From Armatimonadetes bacterium UBA5352 (GTDB lineage Bacteria; Armatimonadota; Zipacnadia; Zipacnadales; UBA5352): 64,000 bases of DNA. The stretch's first letter is position 1. Each line of letters starts with the position of its first letter. The notes beneath the pieces are model-generated. The model ran no database searches. It saw nothing but the letters and a program-made list of their open reading frames with translations, and was not told where the DNA came from. Of the stretch, positions 17,420-24,809 are shown piece after piece. The stretch spans positions 1 through 64,000 of the forward strand of contig DHPY01000006.1 of the NCBI GenBank assembly GCA_002411015.1, written 5' to 3'. A program made the translations under genes and the position numbers.

Positions 17420-18343
17420 TCAGCGCCCCACCAGTGCCTCGTTAATCGCCAGCCGCATCTCCTCCGCGGCGGCCGCGGCGGCGAGATCATACTCATCCGG
17501 GCCGAACCGATCGGCATAGCCCTCACGGTCATACGCGTAGATGATCCCGCGCGAGGAGTTGACGATCGCGCCGAGACCATCGGCGTCGAAGGCAGGCAGC
17601 ACGTCCTGCGCCGCGCCTCCCTGCGCGCCATAGCCGGGCACGAGGAAGGGCGTGTTCGGCATGGCCTCGCGCAGCTCCGCAAGCTGCCGCGGCCAGGTCG
17701 CTCCGACCACTGCACCCACCGACGACCAGCCGCTCTCGCCGCAGCGCTCCGCGCCCCAGCGCTTCACCAGCTCCGCCACGTGGCGGTAGATCGGCCAGGT
17801 TCCGGCCTTGAGGTCCTGTAGCTCCGCGGCGGACGGATTCGAGGTCCGCACGAGGATGAAGGCGCCCCTGCCGAGGTCCTCCGCCTCCGTGATGAACGGC
17901 AGCACGCCGTCGCCGCCTAGATACGGATTGACGGTGACGGCATCCGGCACTGCGCCCTGCTGCGCCGGATAGCGGCCGAAGACGGCGCGCGCATAGGCGG
18001 CCGCGGTTGAGCCAATGTCGCTGCGCTTGGCGTCAAGGATCGTCACGAGGCCCAGGTCGGCCGACAGGGAGATGAGGCTGTCGAGCAGCCCCACGCCGAG
18101 CGGGCTGAGTGCCTCAAAAAACGCTGAGTTGAGCTTCACCACTGCCGCGTGATCGGCGACGGAGCGGATGATCCGCGAGCAGAACTCGTCGAAGGCCTCG
18201 GAGATCGCCTGCTCCGTCCAGCGGCCGTTGGGCGGCAGCATGATGCGCGGCAGAAGGTCCGGAACCGGGTCGATCCCGACGCAGACGCGGCTATCTTTCT
18301 CGCGTATCGCCGCCATCAGGCGGTCGGCAAAATGACCGGGCAT
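17420..18343 (-). CDS. pyrF: Orotidine 5'-phosphate decarboxylase, type 2
   Basis: A 307-residue enzyme making UMP from OMP, the last step of de novo pyrimidine synthesis. The catalytic DAKRSDIGST matches the D-KR-DI motif, and the length (about 300, not 230) with the opening VCVGIDPVPDLLP places it in the type 2 subfamily of Actinobacteria, Myxococcus and relatives. FILVRTSNPSA and YGAQGG cover the phosphate-binding loops. AGAGGTAG precedes the ATG. pyrB lies downstream on the same strand, separated by a family A repeat, so two pyrimidine steps are clustered here. Confidence 0.95.
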   Translation of the reverse strand: MPGHFADRLMAAIREKDSRVCVGIDPVPDLLPRIMLPPNGRWTEQAISEAFDEFCSRIIRSVADHAAVVKLNSAFFEALSPLGVGLLDSLISLSADLGLVTILDAKRSDIGSTAAAYARAVFGRYPAQQGAVPDAVTVNPYLGGDGVLPFITEAEDLGRGAFILVRTSNPSAAELQDLKAGTWPIYRHVAELVKRWGAERCGESGWSSVGAVVGATWPRQLAELREAMPNTPFLVPGYGAQGGAAQDVLPAFDADGLGAIVNSSRGIIYAYDREGYADRFGPDEYDLAAAAAAEEMRLAINEALVGR

Positions 18344-18388
18344 GTGTTCTACCTCTGGAAGGCTGGAGAACCTGTCCTACAGCCTGTC

Positions 18389-19153
18389 CTACCGCCTATG
18401 CGCCAGCATGATCAGCATGCGTTCCCAGCCGTCGAACTCGCGGCCGTCGTATTCGCTGAAGACGCCGTCCACCTCAAGCCCCACGCGGTCGAACAGGTCG
18501 TGCAACTCGTCCAGCCCGTAGAGCCGGATCGCGGCCTCGTGCAGCACGCGATCTGGCCTCTCAGGGTCGGTCCAGCGGCTAACTATGCGATGTTCGGCTC
18601 GGTCATAGCGGCAGCGGACGATCGCGACGCTCCCGTCGGCGCGGGTAACCTCCTGGTGGTAGGGCGCGTAGAGGATCTGGTAGGCGCGGTTGCGCGTCTC
18701 CAGCAGGAAGCGACCGCCGGGCTTCAGGCAGCGCACTGTCTCCTCAAGCACAGCGAGATTCTGCTCGTCATCCAGGAAGTAGCCGAAGCTGTTGAACAGG
18801 TTGACCATCGCATCGAATGAGGCGCTCCGGTACGGCAGTCCGGCCGCGTCGCCACGAACCAGCATCGGGCGGTCCTTCGCGCCGGCCAGTTCATCCGCAA
18901 TGTTCAGCATCATCTGCGAGGCATCAAGGCCCACCATCTGCATGCCGCGCTGCGCGAGCGGGATCGAGTGCCGGCCCATGCCGCAGCAAACGTCGGCGAC
19001 CAGTTCGCCCGGCTTCAGGCGCAGGAGCGAGATGATCCCCTCGATCTGCTCCGCAGTCTCTATCTCGCCGGGAAAGAATGAGAGCGGGATCGAGTCCACG
19101 CTCTCGAAGAACTCCCGCCACCATGCCTCCGAACATGTCTCGCGATCCGCCAT
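18389..19153 (-). CDS. Class I SAM-dependent methyltransferase
   Basis: A 254-residue protein with a Rossmann-type methyltransferase core. Motif I is VADVCCGMGRHSIPLA near residue 55, motif II is MVGLDASQMML, and a post-I stretch FDAMVNLFNSFGYF follows. The C-terminal half is beta-rich, which occurs in small-molecule methyltransferases of the Methyltransf_11/25 type. No substrate can be assigned. GGAGG precedes the ATG. It lies between pyrF (45 bases downstream) and a REC-GAF regulator (30 bases upstream), all on the minus strand. Confidence 0.85.
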   Translation of the reverse strand: MADRETCSEAWWREFFESVDSIPLSFFPGEIETAEQIEGIISLLRLKPGELVADVCCGMGRHSIPLAQRGMQMVGLDASQMMLNIADELAGAKDRPMLVRGDAAGLPYRSASFDAMVNLFNSFGYFLDDEQNLAVLEETVRCLKPGGRFLLETRNRAYQILYAPYHQEVTRADGSVAIVRCRYDRAEHRIVSRWTDPERPDRVLHEAAIRLYGLDELHDLFDRVGLEVDGVFSEYDGREFDGWERMLIMLAHRR

Positions 19154-19183
19154 CAGTGCCTCCGCAACCGCCCCGCGCCGCCG

Positions 19184-20203
19184 TCACAGCAGCTTCGCGA
19201 GGTCAACAAAGCCATCCTCGTCACGCCCATGCAACTCGCAGCCAGGCGCGCCCTCACCCATCGCGGAGACGATCCGCGCCGCCTGCGCGGAGAGCACGCG
19301 CACGAGATCGAGGCTCTGCTGGCTGAAGCCGCCATCCCGCTGGTCGAACAGAGCGAGGACGCCGCGCACGCGGCCGTCCCAGATCAGCGGGCCGACCAGC
19401 ACCGACTGCACGCCGAGGAAGCTCAGGTGCTCGTCCTCCGCGATCGCCGGCGCGAGCAGGTCGTTCTCCACGAACTCACGAGCCGTTGCCGCCACCCGCG
19501 CGAGCAGGCTGTCTTCCGGCACCTGCACTCCCACGATATCGCGCTCAGCCAGGCCCGCCGCCATCAATCCCTGCAGCGCGCCTGACACGCCCGGTACCTG
19601 GTACACTGCGGCGGCGCGCGCTCGCGTCACCTGCAGGCCCGCCTGGATGATCGAGCGCAGGGTCGCCGGCAGGTCCGAGGTCTCGCCCAGCCGCCTCCCG
19701 AGTTCCACGAATGCGGTGAGGTCGGTGGTAGCGGCCTGCATCCGCTCCTGGATCTGCTCCTGCCCGGCGATCAGCTCATCGTTGGCGGCCTGAAGCTCGC
19801 GCAGAAGCTCATCATTGCGCCCCTTGAGACGCTGGCTCTCCAGCCCGCGGCCGACGATGCGGACGAGATCGGCTGCCCCGAAGGGCTTGCGCACGTACTC
19901 ATAGGCACCCAGCCGCACGGCCTCCATGGCCGTCTCGAGGGTCGCGAAGCCGGTGATGAGCACCACGACCGCATCCGGGTTCCGCCCCTTGACCTCCTGC
20001 AGAAGCTGCAGGCCATCGGTGTCCGGCAGGTTGATGTCGAGCACGGCGGCCGCCAGCGGCGAGCGCTCGATCTCCCGCAGCGCGCTCTCTCCATCCTCGG
20101 CCAGCGCCACAGCGTGCCCGGCCCGCTCCAGTGCCCGGCCGCAGACCTCGCGAATGTACGGCTCGTCATCAACGACAAGAATGGATGCATGCCCCGCGGT
20201 CAT
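19184..20203 (-). CDS. Response regulator with REC, coiled coil and GAF domain
   Basis: A 339-residue signalling protein. Residues 1-125 are a receiver domain: ILVVDDEP acidic pocket, phosphoacceptor Asp in AVLDINLPDTDG, switch Thr in LITGF and the invariant Lys in VRKPFG. Residues about 130-165 are charged and helical (coiled coil). Residues about 165-320 are a GAF-like sensor domain. No DNA-binding, kinase or GGDEF output is present, so output is probably by protein contact. The start at 20203 has AAGGGGGT upstream; an in-frame start 30 bases earlier would overlap acyP. No partner histidine kinase is in the window. Confidence 0.85.
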   Translation of the reverse strand: MTAGHASILVVDDEPYIREVCGRALERAGHAVALAEDGESALREIERSPLAAAVLDINLPDTDGLQLLQEVKGRNPDAVVVLITGFATLETAMEAVRLGAYEYVRKPFGAADLVRIVGRGLESQRLKGRNDELLRELQAANDELIAGQEQIQERMQAATTDLTAFVELGRRLGETSDLPATLRSIIQAGLQVTRARAAAVYQVPGVSGALQGLMAAGLAERDIVGVQVPEDSLLARVAATAREFVENDLLAPAIAEDEHLSFLGVQSVLVGPLIWDGRVRGVLALFDQRDGGFSQQSLDLVRVLSAQAARIVSAMGEGAPGCELHGRDEDGFVDLAKLL

Positions 20204-20229
20204 GCACTGACCCCCTTGAACCTCACGCC

Positions 20230-20529
20230 TCAAACCGTGTAAGTGACCTCGAAAGGCCCCACTTCGCCCTTCGCGCTCTTCCAGGAGCTGTCCACGCGCT
20301 GCACCCAGGCCATCGGCGGACCCTCGCGGAGCGTGTCGAGGAACTCCTCCAGTACCTCCAGAGGCCCCTCAGCGGCAACCTGCACGCCGCCGCCTCGGAG
20401 GTTGCGGACCCAGCCCTTGAGGCTCCGACGCTGCGCCTCCCGCTGCACGAAGTAGCGGAAGCCCACCCCCTGCACGCGCCCGTGGATCGTCGCCTCGAGC
20501 CGACGGTCGGTATCTGCCGCGGCCACCAC
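20230..20529 (-). CDS. acyP: Acylphosphatase
   Basis: A 99-residue protein with the acylphosphatase signature GRVQGVGFRYFV (catalytic Arg of GVGFR) and the partner WVRNLRGG (catalytic Asn). It hydrolyses carboxyl-phosphate bonds such as acetyl- or carbamoyl-phosphate. The length is typical. The GTG start follows GGGAGGGG. It lies between a membrane protein gene (18 bases upstream) and the REC-GAF regulator, suggesting one transcript. Confidence 0.93.
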   Translation of the reverse strand: MVAAADTDRRLEATIHGRVQGVGFRYFVQREAQRRSLKGWVRNLRGGGVQVAAEGPLEVLEEFLDTLREGPPMAWVQRVDSSWKSAKGEVGPFEVTYTV

Positions 20530-20547
20530 CAGCGCCCCTCCCGCCCG

Positions 20548-20955
20548 CTACTCCCGCTTCCCGCGATGGGCGCCCGCAAGCTGTGCGCCCCGTGCAGCCA
20601 CCAGCGCACCGAGCCACCCGAGCACAAGCAGACCAAGCATCTTCAGGCCAACCATCAAGCCCACATCAGCCATCGTCGGCCCCTGGTTGGGGGTGGCGAC
20701 GACGATATCCGCAGGGCCATCGCCCGCACTCGCTGCCGCCTCTGCCTGGGCCGCAGCCATCGCCGCGGCTGTCTCTATCCGGGCCGAACGCACGGCCTGA
20801 ACCTGCGTGTCAACATCATCGAAGACGTCGCGCACCCAGGTGAATACCAGAACGATCATTGCGATTCCCGCGACAAAGACGAGCAGACCGACCACACCGC
20901 CCACGATATCAAACGCCCTTGCTCCGCTATCCCCAATTCGCTGCTCGTCGGACAC
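20548..20955 (-). CDS. Small membrane protein with two transmembrane helices
   Basis: A 135-residue protein that I do not recognise. Hydrophobic spans at about residues 17-40 (IVGGVVGLLVFVAGIAMIVLV) and 100-118 flank an Ala/Glu-rich, probably coiled region with an acidic stretch (DVFDDVDTQ). The C-terminus is basic. It is the first gene of the minus-strand run membrane protein, acyP, regulator, methyltransferase, pyrF, and a good promoter lies 35-64 bases upstream of its start. Confidence 0.6.
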   Translation of the reverse strand: MSDEQRIGDSGARAFDIVGGVVGLLVFVAGIAMIVLVFTWVRDVFDDVDTQVQAVRSARIETAAAMAAAQAEAAASAGDGPADIVVATPNQGPTMADVGLMVGLKMLGLLVLGWLGALVAARGAQLAGAHRGKRE

Positions 20956-20989
20956 GCCGGATCACTCCCCACGTGGTTTACTGCGCGGC

Positions 20990-21019
20990 AGTATATCATA
21001 CGCGTCCGACCGGCGACAA
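20990..21019 (-). promoter_or_regulatory. Sigma-A-type promoter for the acyP-regulator run
   Basis: Read on the minus strand: TTGTCG (21019-21014), an 18-base spacer, then TATACT (20995-20990). The start codon of the next gene is at 20955. Confidence 0.55.
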
Positions 21020-21080
21020 CCACTGGAGGGAACGACGGGCGAATGGGGAAGGGTGAAGGGTGAAGGAGGGAACGACCCGC

Positions 21081-21111
21081 TTGTGGCACGGGCGTCTCGC
21101 CCGTGCTGATG
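21081..21111. repeat. Short palindromic repeat, family D
   Basis: A hairpin with arms GCACGGGCG and CGCCCGTGC around TCT, preceded by TTGTG. Its plan is like that of families B and C (a 16-20-base GC-rich palindrome with a tiny loop in an intergenic gap). Only one copy is seen in this window. Confidence 0.5.
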
Positions 21112-21148
21112 TTCTTTCGCCAGCGAAACATCCGGACCGGAGATTGCC

Positions 21149-22078
21149 ATGCATCCAGAAGTAACTGACCACACGCGCAGCCCCATCCGCGACGTCTCCG
21201 CTCTCGGCGGCTCGTGCTGGGACTACCTCGCGCTGGTGTCGGCGTACCCGGCGCTCGATGAGAAGGTCGCCATCACGCAGTTCAGCACTCAGGGCGGCGG
21301 GCGCGCAGGGACAGCCGCCGCGGCGGTCGGCAGACTCGGCGGGAGCGTCGCGATCTTCGCGCGCGTCGGCGATGACAGCTTCGGCGCCGAGATCCGCCGG
21401 GGCTTCGAGGCCGACGGCGTGGATACGCGCTGGCTGATGGAGGTGCCGGGCGCGCGCTCACACTTCGCCTTCTGCGTGGTCGATCAGCCCACCGGCAAGC
21501 GCACGATCTTCTACGACCACGGCACCAAGGGCCGCTTCAGCGAGGAGGACCTCGACCGCGAGGCGCTGCTCAACTGCCGCTGCCTGCTCACCGACAGCCA
21601 TCACGAGGAGGTCTCCGTGGCGGCAGCGCGCTGGGCGCAGGAGGCGGGGGTGCCGGTCGTCCTCGATCTCGAGCGCCCGAAGCCCTGCAATGAGACGTTG
21701 CTCGAGGCCTCCACCTACCCGATCGTCCCGGCGGACTATGCGATGGCCCTCACCGGCGCGGCTACCGTCGAAGCCGCCGGACGTGAGATGCTCCGCCGCG
21801 GGCCGCAGGTCGCAATCCTCACCTCCGGTTCGAGGGGCGCATGGGCCATCACTGCCGAGGGCGTGATCCACCAGCCAGCGGTTCGCGTGGACCCGATCGT
21901 TGACACCACCGGCGCGGGCGATGTCTTCCACGGAGCCTTCGCCTACGGCGTCGCGCTTGGCTACGACCTGCCCACGAACCTGCGCTTCGCCGCGACCGTC
22001 GCCGCGCTGAAGTGCCGGAAGCTCGGCGGGAGGGCGGGCATCCCCACGATGGATGAAGTGCAGGCGCTGATGGGCTGA
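21149..22078 (+). CDS. PfkB-family carbohydrate kinase
   Basis: A 309-residue ribokinase-like sugar kinase. The N-terminal glycine region is ALGGSCWDYLALV, the substrate-side motif is QGGGRAGTAAAAVGRLGG, and the C-terminal PfkB signature DTTGAGDVFHGAFAYG (from about residue 250) holds the catalytic Asp and the anion hole. It phosphorylates a sugar or nucleoside with ATP; the closest-looking subgroup is the one annotated as sugar or sulfofructose kinases, but I cannot settle the substrate. It is a single plus-strand gene followed by two palindromic repeats. Confidence 0.85.
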   Translation: MHPEVTDHTRSPIRDVSALGGSCWDYLALVSAYPALDEKVAITQFSTQGGGRAGTAAAAVGRLGGSVAIFARVGDDSFGAEIRRGFEADGVDTRWLMEVPGARSHFAFCVVDQPTGKRTIFYDHGTKGRFSEEDLDREALLNCRCLLTDSHHEEVSVAAARWAQEAGVPVVLDLERPKPCNETLLEASTYPIVPADYAMALTGAATVEAAGREMLRRGPQVAILTSGSRGAWAITAEGVIHQPAVRVDPIVDTTGAGDVFHGAFAYGVALGYDLPTNLRFAATVAALKCRKLGGRAGIPTMDEVQALMG

Positions 22079-22081
22079 GGA

Positions 22082-22112
22082 CTCGCAGGCAGGAATGCCT
22101 GCGCCACGAACG
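22082..22112. repeat. Short palindromic repeat, family C (inverted copy)
   Basis: An exact 31-base reverse complement of 11315-11345, with core CGCAGGCAGGAATGCCTGCG. It begins 4 bases after the kinase stop codon. Confidence 0.8.
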
Positions 22113-22131
22113 GCCAGGATGGTGGCTCGTG

Positions 22132-22151
22132 GTGCGGGTGCCCTCACCCGC
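22132..22151. repeat. Short palindrome, family E
   Basis: TGCGGGTG and CACCCGCA arms around CCCT, between the convergent kinase and aldolase genes. It could also act as a terminator hairpin for either gene, though no T run follows. Confidence 0.45.
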
Positions 22152-22162
22152 ACACGCTGACG

Positions 22163-22942
22163 CTACCGCCCCGCCGCCTCCCGCAGCCCCTGCGCGTAGT
22201 CGCTGAAGGCCTGCTCGACGATCGCAACATCCGGCGCGGCCGCGATGAACCGGAAGCCCTCATCCACCCGGCGCTTCACCTGGTCGGGCGTGGTCGCGAG
22301 GATTCCCGCGTGCCTGCCAGCGCCGAGTGCCGCCTCGCGGACGCGATCGATTGCGCCGGAGACCTCCGGATCGTCCACCTGGCCGAGCTTCCCGTAGCTT
22401 GCGGAGAGGTCCATCGGGCCGATGAAGAGCACGTCCCAACCATCCAGCGCGACTATGCCATCTATCTGCTGCACGGCGGCATCGGCCTCGATCTGCAGGA
22501 TCACGCAGATCTCGGCATCCGCGCGATCGGGGTACTCATCGAGCGTCGCGCCCCACCGATTGGCGGCGACATTCGGGAAATACCCGCGGTGGCCGGTGAG
22601 CGGGTACTTGCAGGCGCTGATCGCCTGGCGCGCGTCCTCGACGGAGTTCACGAACGGGAAGATGACCCCGCGCGCGCCCTGGTCCAGGACCCACTTGACC
22701 GACCAGTCCAGCACGCCCGGCACGCGCACGATCGGCGTCACGCCGCGGCCGATGCAGATCGGCACGGCGGTCGCGAGGCTGTCGATGGTATGCGGTCCAT
22801 GCTCCATGTCCACCCAGACGAAGTCGAAGCCCGCGGTGCAGTAGTATTCGACCATCAGGGCGCTGGGGACGAGGTTGATCGGGCCGATGACCGGCCTGGA
22901 GTTCATCTGCTCGGCAAGCGGCGGCGGCGTGGTGCAGGGCAT
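22163..22942 (-). CDS. HpcH/HpaI-type aldolase
   Basis: A 259-residue class II pyruvate-dependent aldolase. Visible family marks are WVDMEHGPHT (early His/Glu), the GARGVIFPFVNSVEDAR strand, ILQIEADAAV (metal-ligand Glu) and LFIGPMDLSASYG (metal-ligand Asp). These enzymes cleave 2-keto-3-deoxy sugar acids or hydroxyheptanedioate to pyruvate and an aldehyde. GGGAGG precedes the ATG. Near a PfkB kinase it could handle a sugar-acid breakdown product, but the two genes are convergent and not an operon. Confidence 0.87.
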   Translation of the reverse strand: MPCTTPPPLAEQMNSRPVIGPINLVPSALMVEYYCTAGFDFVWVDMEHGPHTIDSLATAVPICIGRGVTPIVRVPGVLDWSVKWVLDQGARGVIFPFVNSVEDARQAISACKYPLTGHRGYFPNVAANRWGATLDEYPDRADAEICVILQIEADAAVQQIDGIVALDGWDVLFIGPMDLSASYGKLGQVDDPEVSGAIDRVREAALGAGRHAGILATTPDQVKRRVDEGFRFIAAAPDVAIVEQAFSDYAQGLREAAGR

Positions 22943-23127
22943 ATTCAGGTCCTCCCGGTGCAGGGTCGTCTCCGCACAACTGGTTCACCGCCGGAGCGCC
23001 CGGTTCCTTCCGTGTGGCCGTCACCGATGGAGAGAGAGGCGCGGCAGGGGAGGGCGCGCCCGGGGGGGCATCGAATGAGCCACCTCCCGAAAGCCCGCAG
23101 CCACAATCGCCGTGAGGTGAGACGTCA

Positions 23128-24114
23128 GTGAGTCAGGAAGACGCGTGCCCCACCCGTCGAACCGCCGCGAGTATCCTCAAGCGCGTGGCCGTCACGCTGT
23201 TCGTGGCGGCGCTGCTCGCATGGGTGCTCCGGCAGGCCTGGCTCGAGGCAGGCGCCATCAACTGGCGCGAGTTGCAGATGCGGCCGGGGCTGATCGCGCT
23301 CTCAATACTGCTGACGCTCATTGCGTGGGTCCTGCACGGCGCTCTCTGGGCGGTGATGATCCGCGGTCTCGGCTATGATCTCTCCTTGGTCGGCGGCATC
23401 CGCGGGAACCTGATCGGCAACCTCGGTAACTACATCCCGGGCAAGATCTTCATCATCGTTTTGCGCGCGAAGATCGTGGCCTGCGAGGGCGTTCCGTGGA
23501 TGATCGTCGCGAGCAGCGTGGTGCTGGAGACGCTTCTGCGCAACATTGTGGCGGCGCTGCTTGCTGCACTCGGAGTCTGGTATCTCGGCGTGGGGGGGAG
23601 CTACGCCGGTGCACTCGCGCTGGCGGTGATCCTGTCTGCAATCGTGGTGCACCCGGCGGTCTTCAACCCGCTGACCGACTTCGTGCTGCGGAAGATGAAG
23701 CGCCCGCCGCTCCCGCGGCACCTTCGGCTGGGGCAGGTGCTGGCGCTGCTCGGCGGCTACGCAGTCTACTGGGCGATCTACGCGGTGGCGTTCTGGCTGC
23801 TGGCGGCAGGCACCCTCAACACGGACTTCACGCAGTTGCCGGGGCTCGCGGTGAGCCTCTTCCTCTCGATGATCGCGAGCATGCTGGCGGTTTTCACGCC
23901 GGTGGGGCTCGGGGTAGCCGATGCCACGATGGCGGGGGTGCTGGCGCAGACTTCAGTGATGGCGGCGCCGGCGGTGCTGGCGGTCATCGCACGGGTCTGG
24001 CGGACGCTGATGGAGGTCGCCACCGCGGGCATCTGCTGGCTGCTGCCGGGCGGTGTGGGTGGGGAGGTTTCGGGAACCACGGATGGCGATGAGCCCGCTT
24101 GCCCGGGCCGCTGA
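23128..24114 (+). CDS. Lysylphosphatidylglycerol-synthase-TM-like (UPF0104) membrane protein
   Basis: A 328-residue protein with about eight hydrophobic helices. The family-like segment GNLIGNLGNYIPGKIF resembles the G-N-PG motif of UPF0104 / LPG_synthase_TM proteins, which include the flippase part of MprF and AglD-like proteins. The likely role is moving or modifying a lipid-linked molecule in the inner membrane. The GTG start follows a purine-rich GAGGTGAG. Its 3' end meets the HEPN reading frame on the other strand. Confidence 0.75.
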   Translation: MSQEDACPTRRTAASILKRVAVTLFVAALLAWVLRQAWLEAGAINWRELQMRPGLIALSILLTLIAWVLHGALWAVMIRGLGYDLSLVGGIRGNLIGNLGNYIPGKIFIIVLRAKIVACEGVPWMIVASSVVLETLLRNIVAALLAALGVWYLGVGGSYAGALALAVILSAIVVHPAVFNPLTDFVLRKMKRPPLPRHLRLGQVLALLGGYAVYWAIYAVAFWLLAAGTLNTDFTQLPGLAVSLFLSMIASMLAVFTPVGLGVADATMAGVLAQTSVMAAPAVLAVIARVWRTLMEVATAGICWLLPGGVGGEVSGTTDGDEPACPGR

Positions 24115-24116
24115 GA

Positions 24117-24486
24117 CAGGTAGGCCTCGATGGCGGAGATGAACTCCTGGGCGTGCTCGATGAACATGACCGCCTCTTCGGCGGTCACGCTTGCGTCATA
24201 GTCATACGTTGCCTGCACCCGTGTCTCAAAAGCTGACAAGAGCCACCGATGAAGGTGCTGCGGCACCCGGCCTGTCTTCACGAAATCGCGGCCGAAGGAT
24301 GCATGCACGGCTGAGTGTTTCGAGAAGCCAAGGCCGGCGCTGGCCAGTAGCGCGGTCTGCGGCGTGGAACACGGCGCAATAGGCTTCGGAAGCCGCGTGG
24401 TTCGCCGCGTCTTCCTGTAGCGCGATGCGCGCCAGTCGCAGCGTGGACCAGGCGCGCTCGATCATCTTCCTCTGTTCATTGGTCAT
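24117..24486 (-). pseudogene. HEPN-domain protein gene, frameshifted
   Basis: Partner of the MNT nucleotidyltransferase; the two overlap as ATGA. The first frame gives MTNEQRKMIERAWSTLRLAR through SEAYCAVFHAA, the start of a HEPN domain. The rest (LLASAGLGFSKHSAVHASFG, FVKTG, then a coil ending FISAIEAYL) lies in another frame. The change falls near 24350-24360 (plus strand GCGCGGTCTGC) and one extra base explains it. The second frame has no stop at the usual HEPN end and stays open to 23778, antisense to the flippase gene, so its end is uncertain. This is either a decayed gene or a sequencing error. Confidence 0.65.
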
Positions 24487-24800
24487 ACGATAGCCACCGC
24501 GTCTCGGCGTACATTGCGCATGAATACCGTGTCTCTCTCGCGCCAGGCGGCACTGCCCATCGGCAGCTTCGAGATCGTCCTGTCGGCAGCCAGCGAGAGC
24601 CGAGAGCCGATCTCCGACATCCTCATGATCTCAGCGACCGCGGACCCGACGTCACCCAGCACCACCGCCACGTCCACGTCGGAGTCCGGCTCAGCGTCGC
24701 CCCGGGCGTAGCTGCCGAAGAGGTACCGGCCCTTCAGCCGGTCGCCGTAGAACGCCTCCAGTTCGCGCTTGAGTTCCCTCAGCACCGCATCGAGTTCCAT
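24483..24800 (-). CDS. MNT-type minimal nucleotidyltransferase
   Basis: A 105-residue protein of the pol-beta-like minimal nucleotidyltransferase family. The motif GSYARGDAEPDSDVDVAV (residues 29-46) gives the GS and the metal-binding Asp pair (D41, D43). MNT proteins usually act as the antitoxin in HEPN-MNT pairs, AMPylating or otherwise inactivating the HEPN RNase. Here it is the upstream gene, overlapping the HEPN gene by four bases. The ATG lies 10 bases from the upstream LamG gene's stop. Confidence 0.9.
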   Translation of the reverse strand: MELDAVLRELKRELEAFYGDRLKGRYLFGSYARGDAEPDSDVDVAVVLGDVGSAVAEIMRMSEIGSRLSLAADRTISKLPMGSAAWRERDTVFMRNVRRDAVAIV

Positions 24801-24809
24801 CGCGACCCC

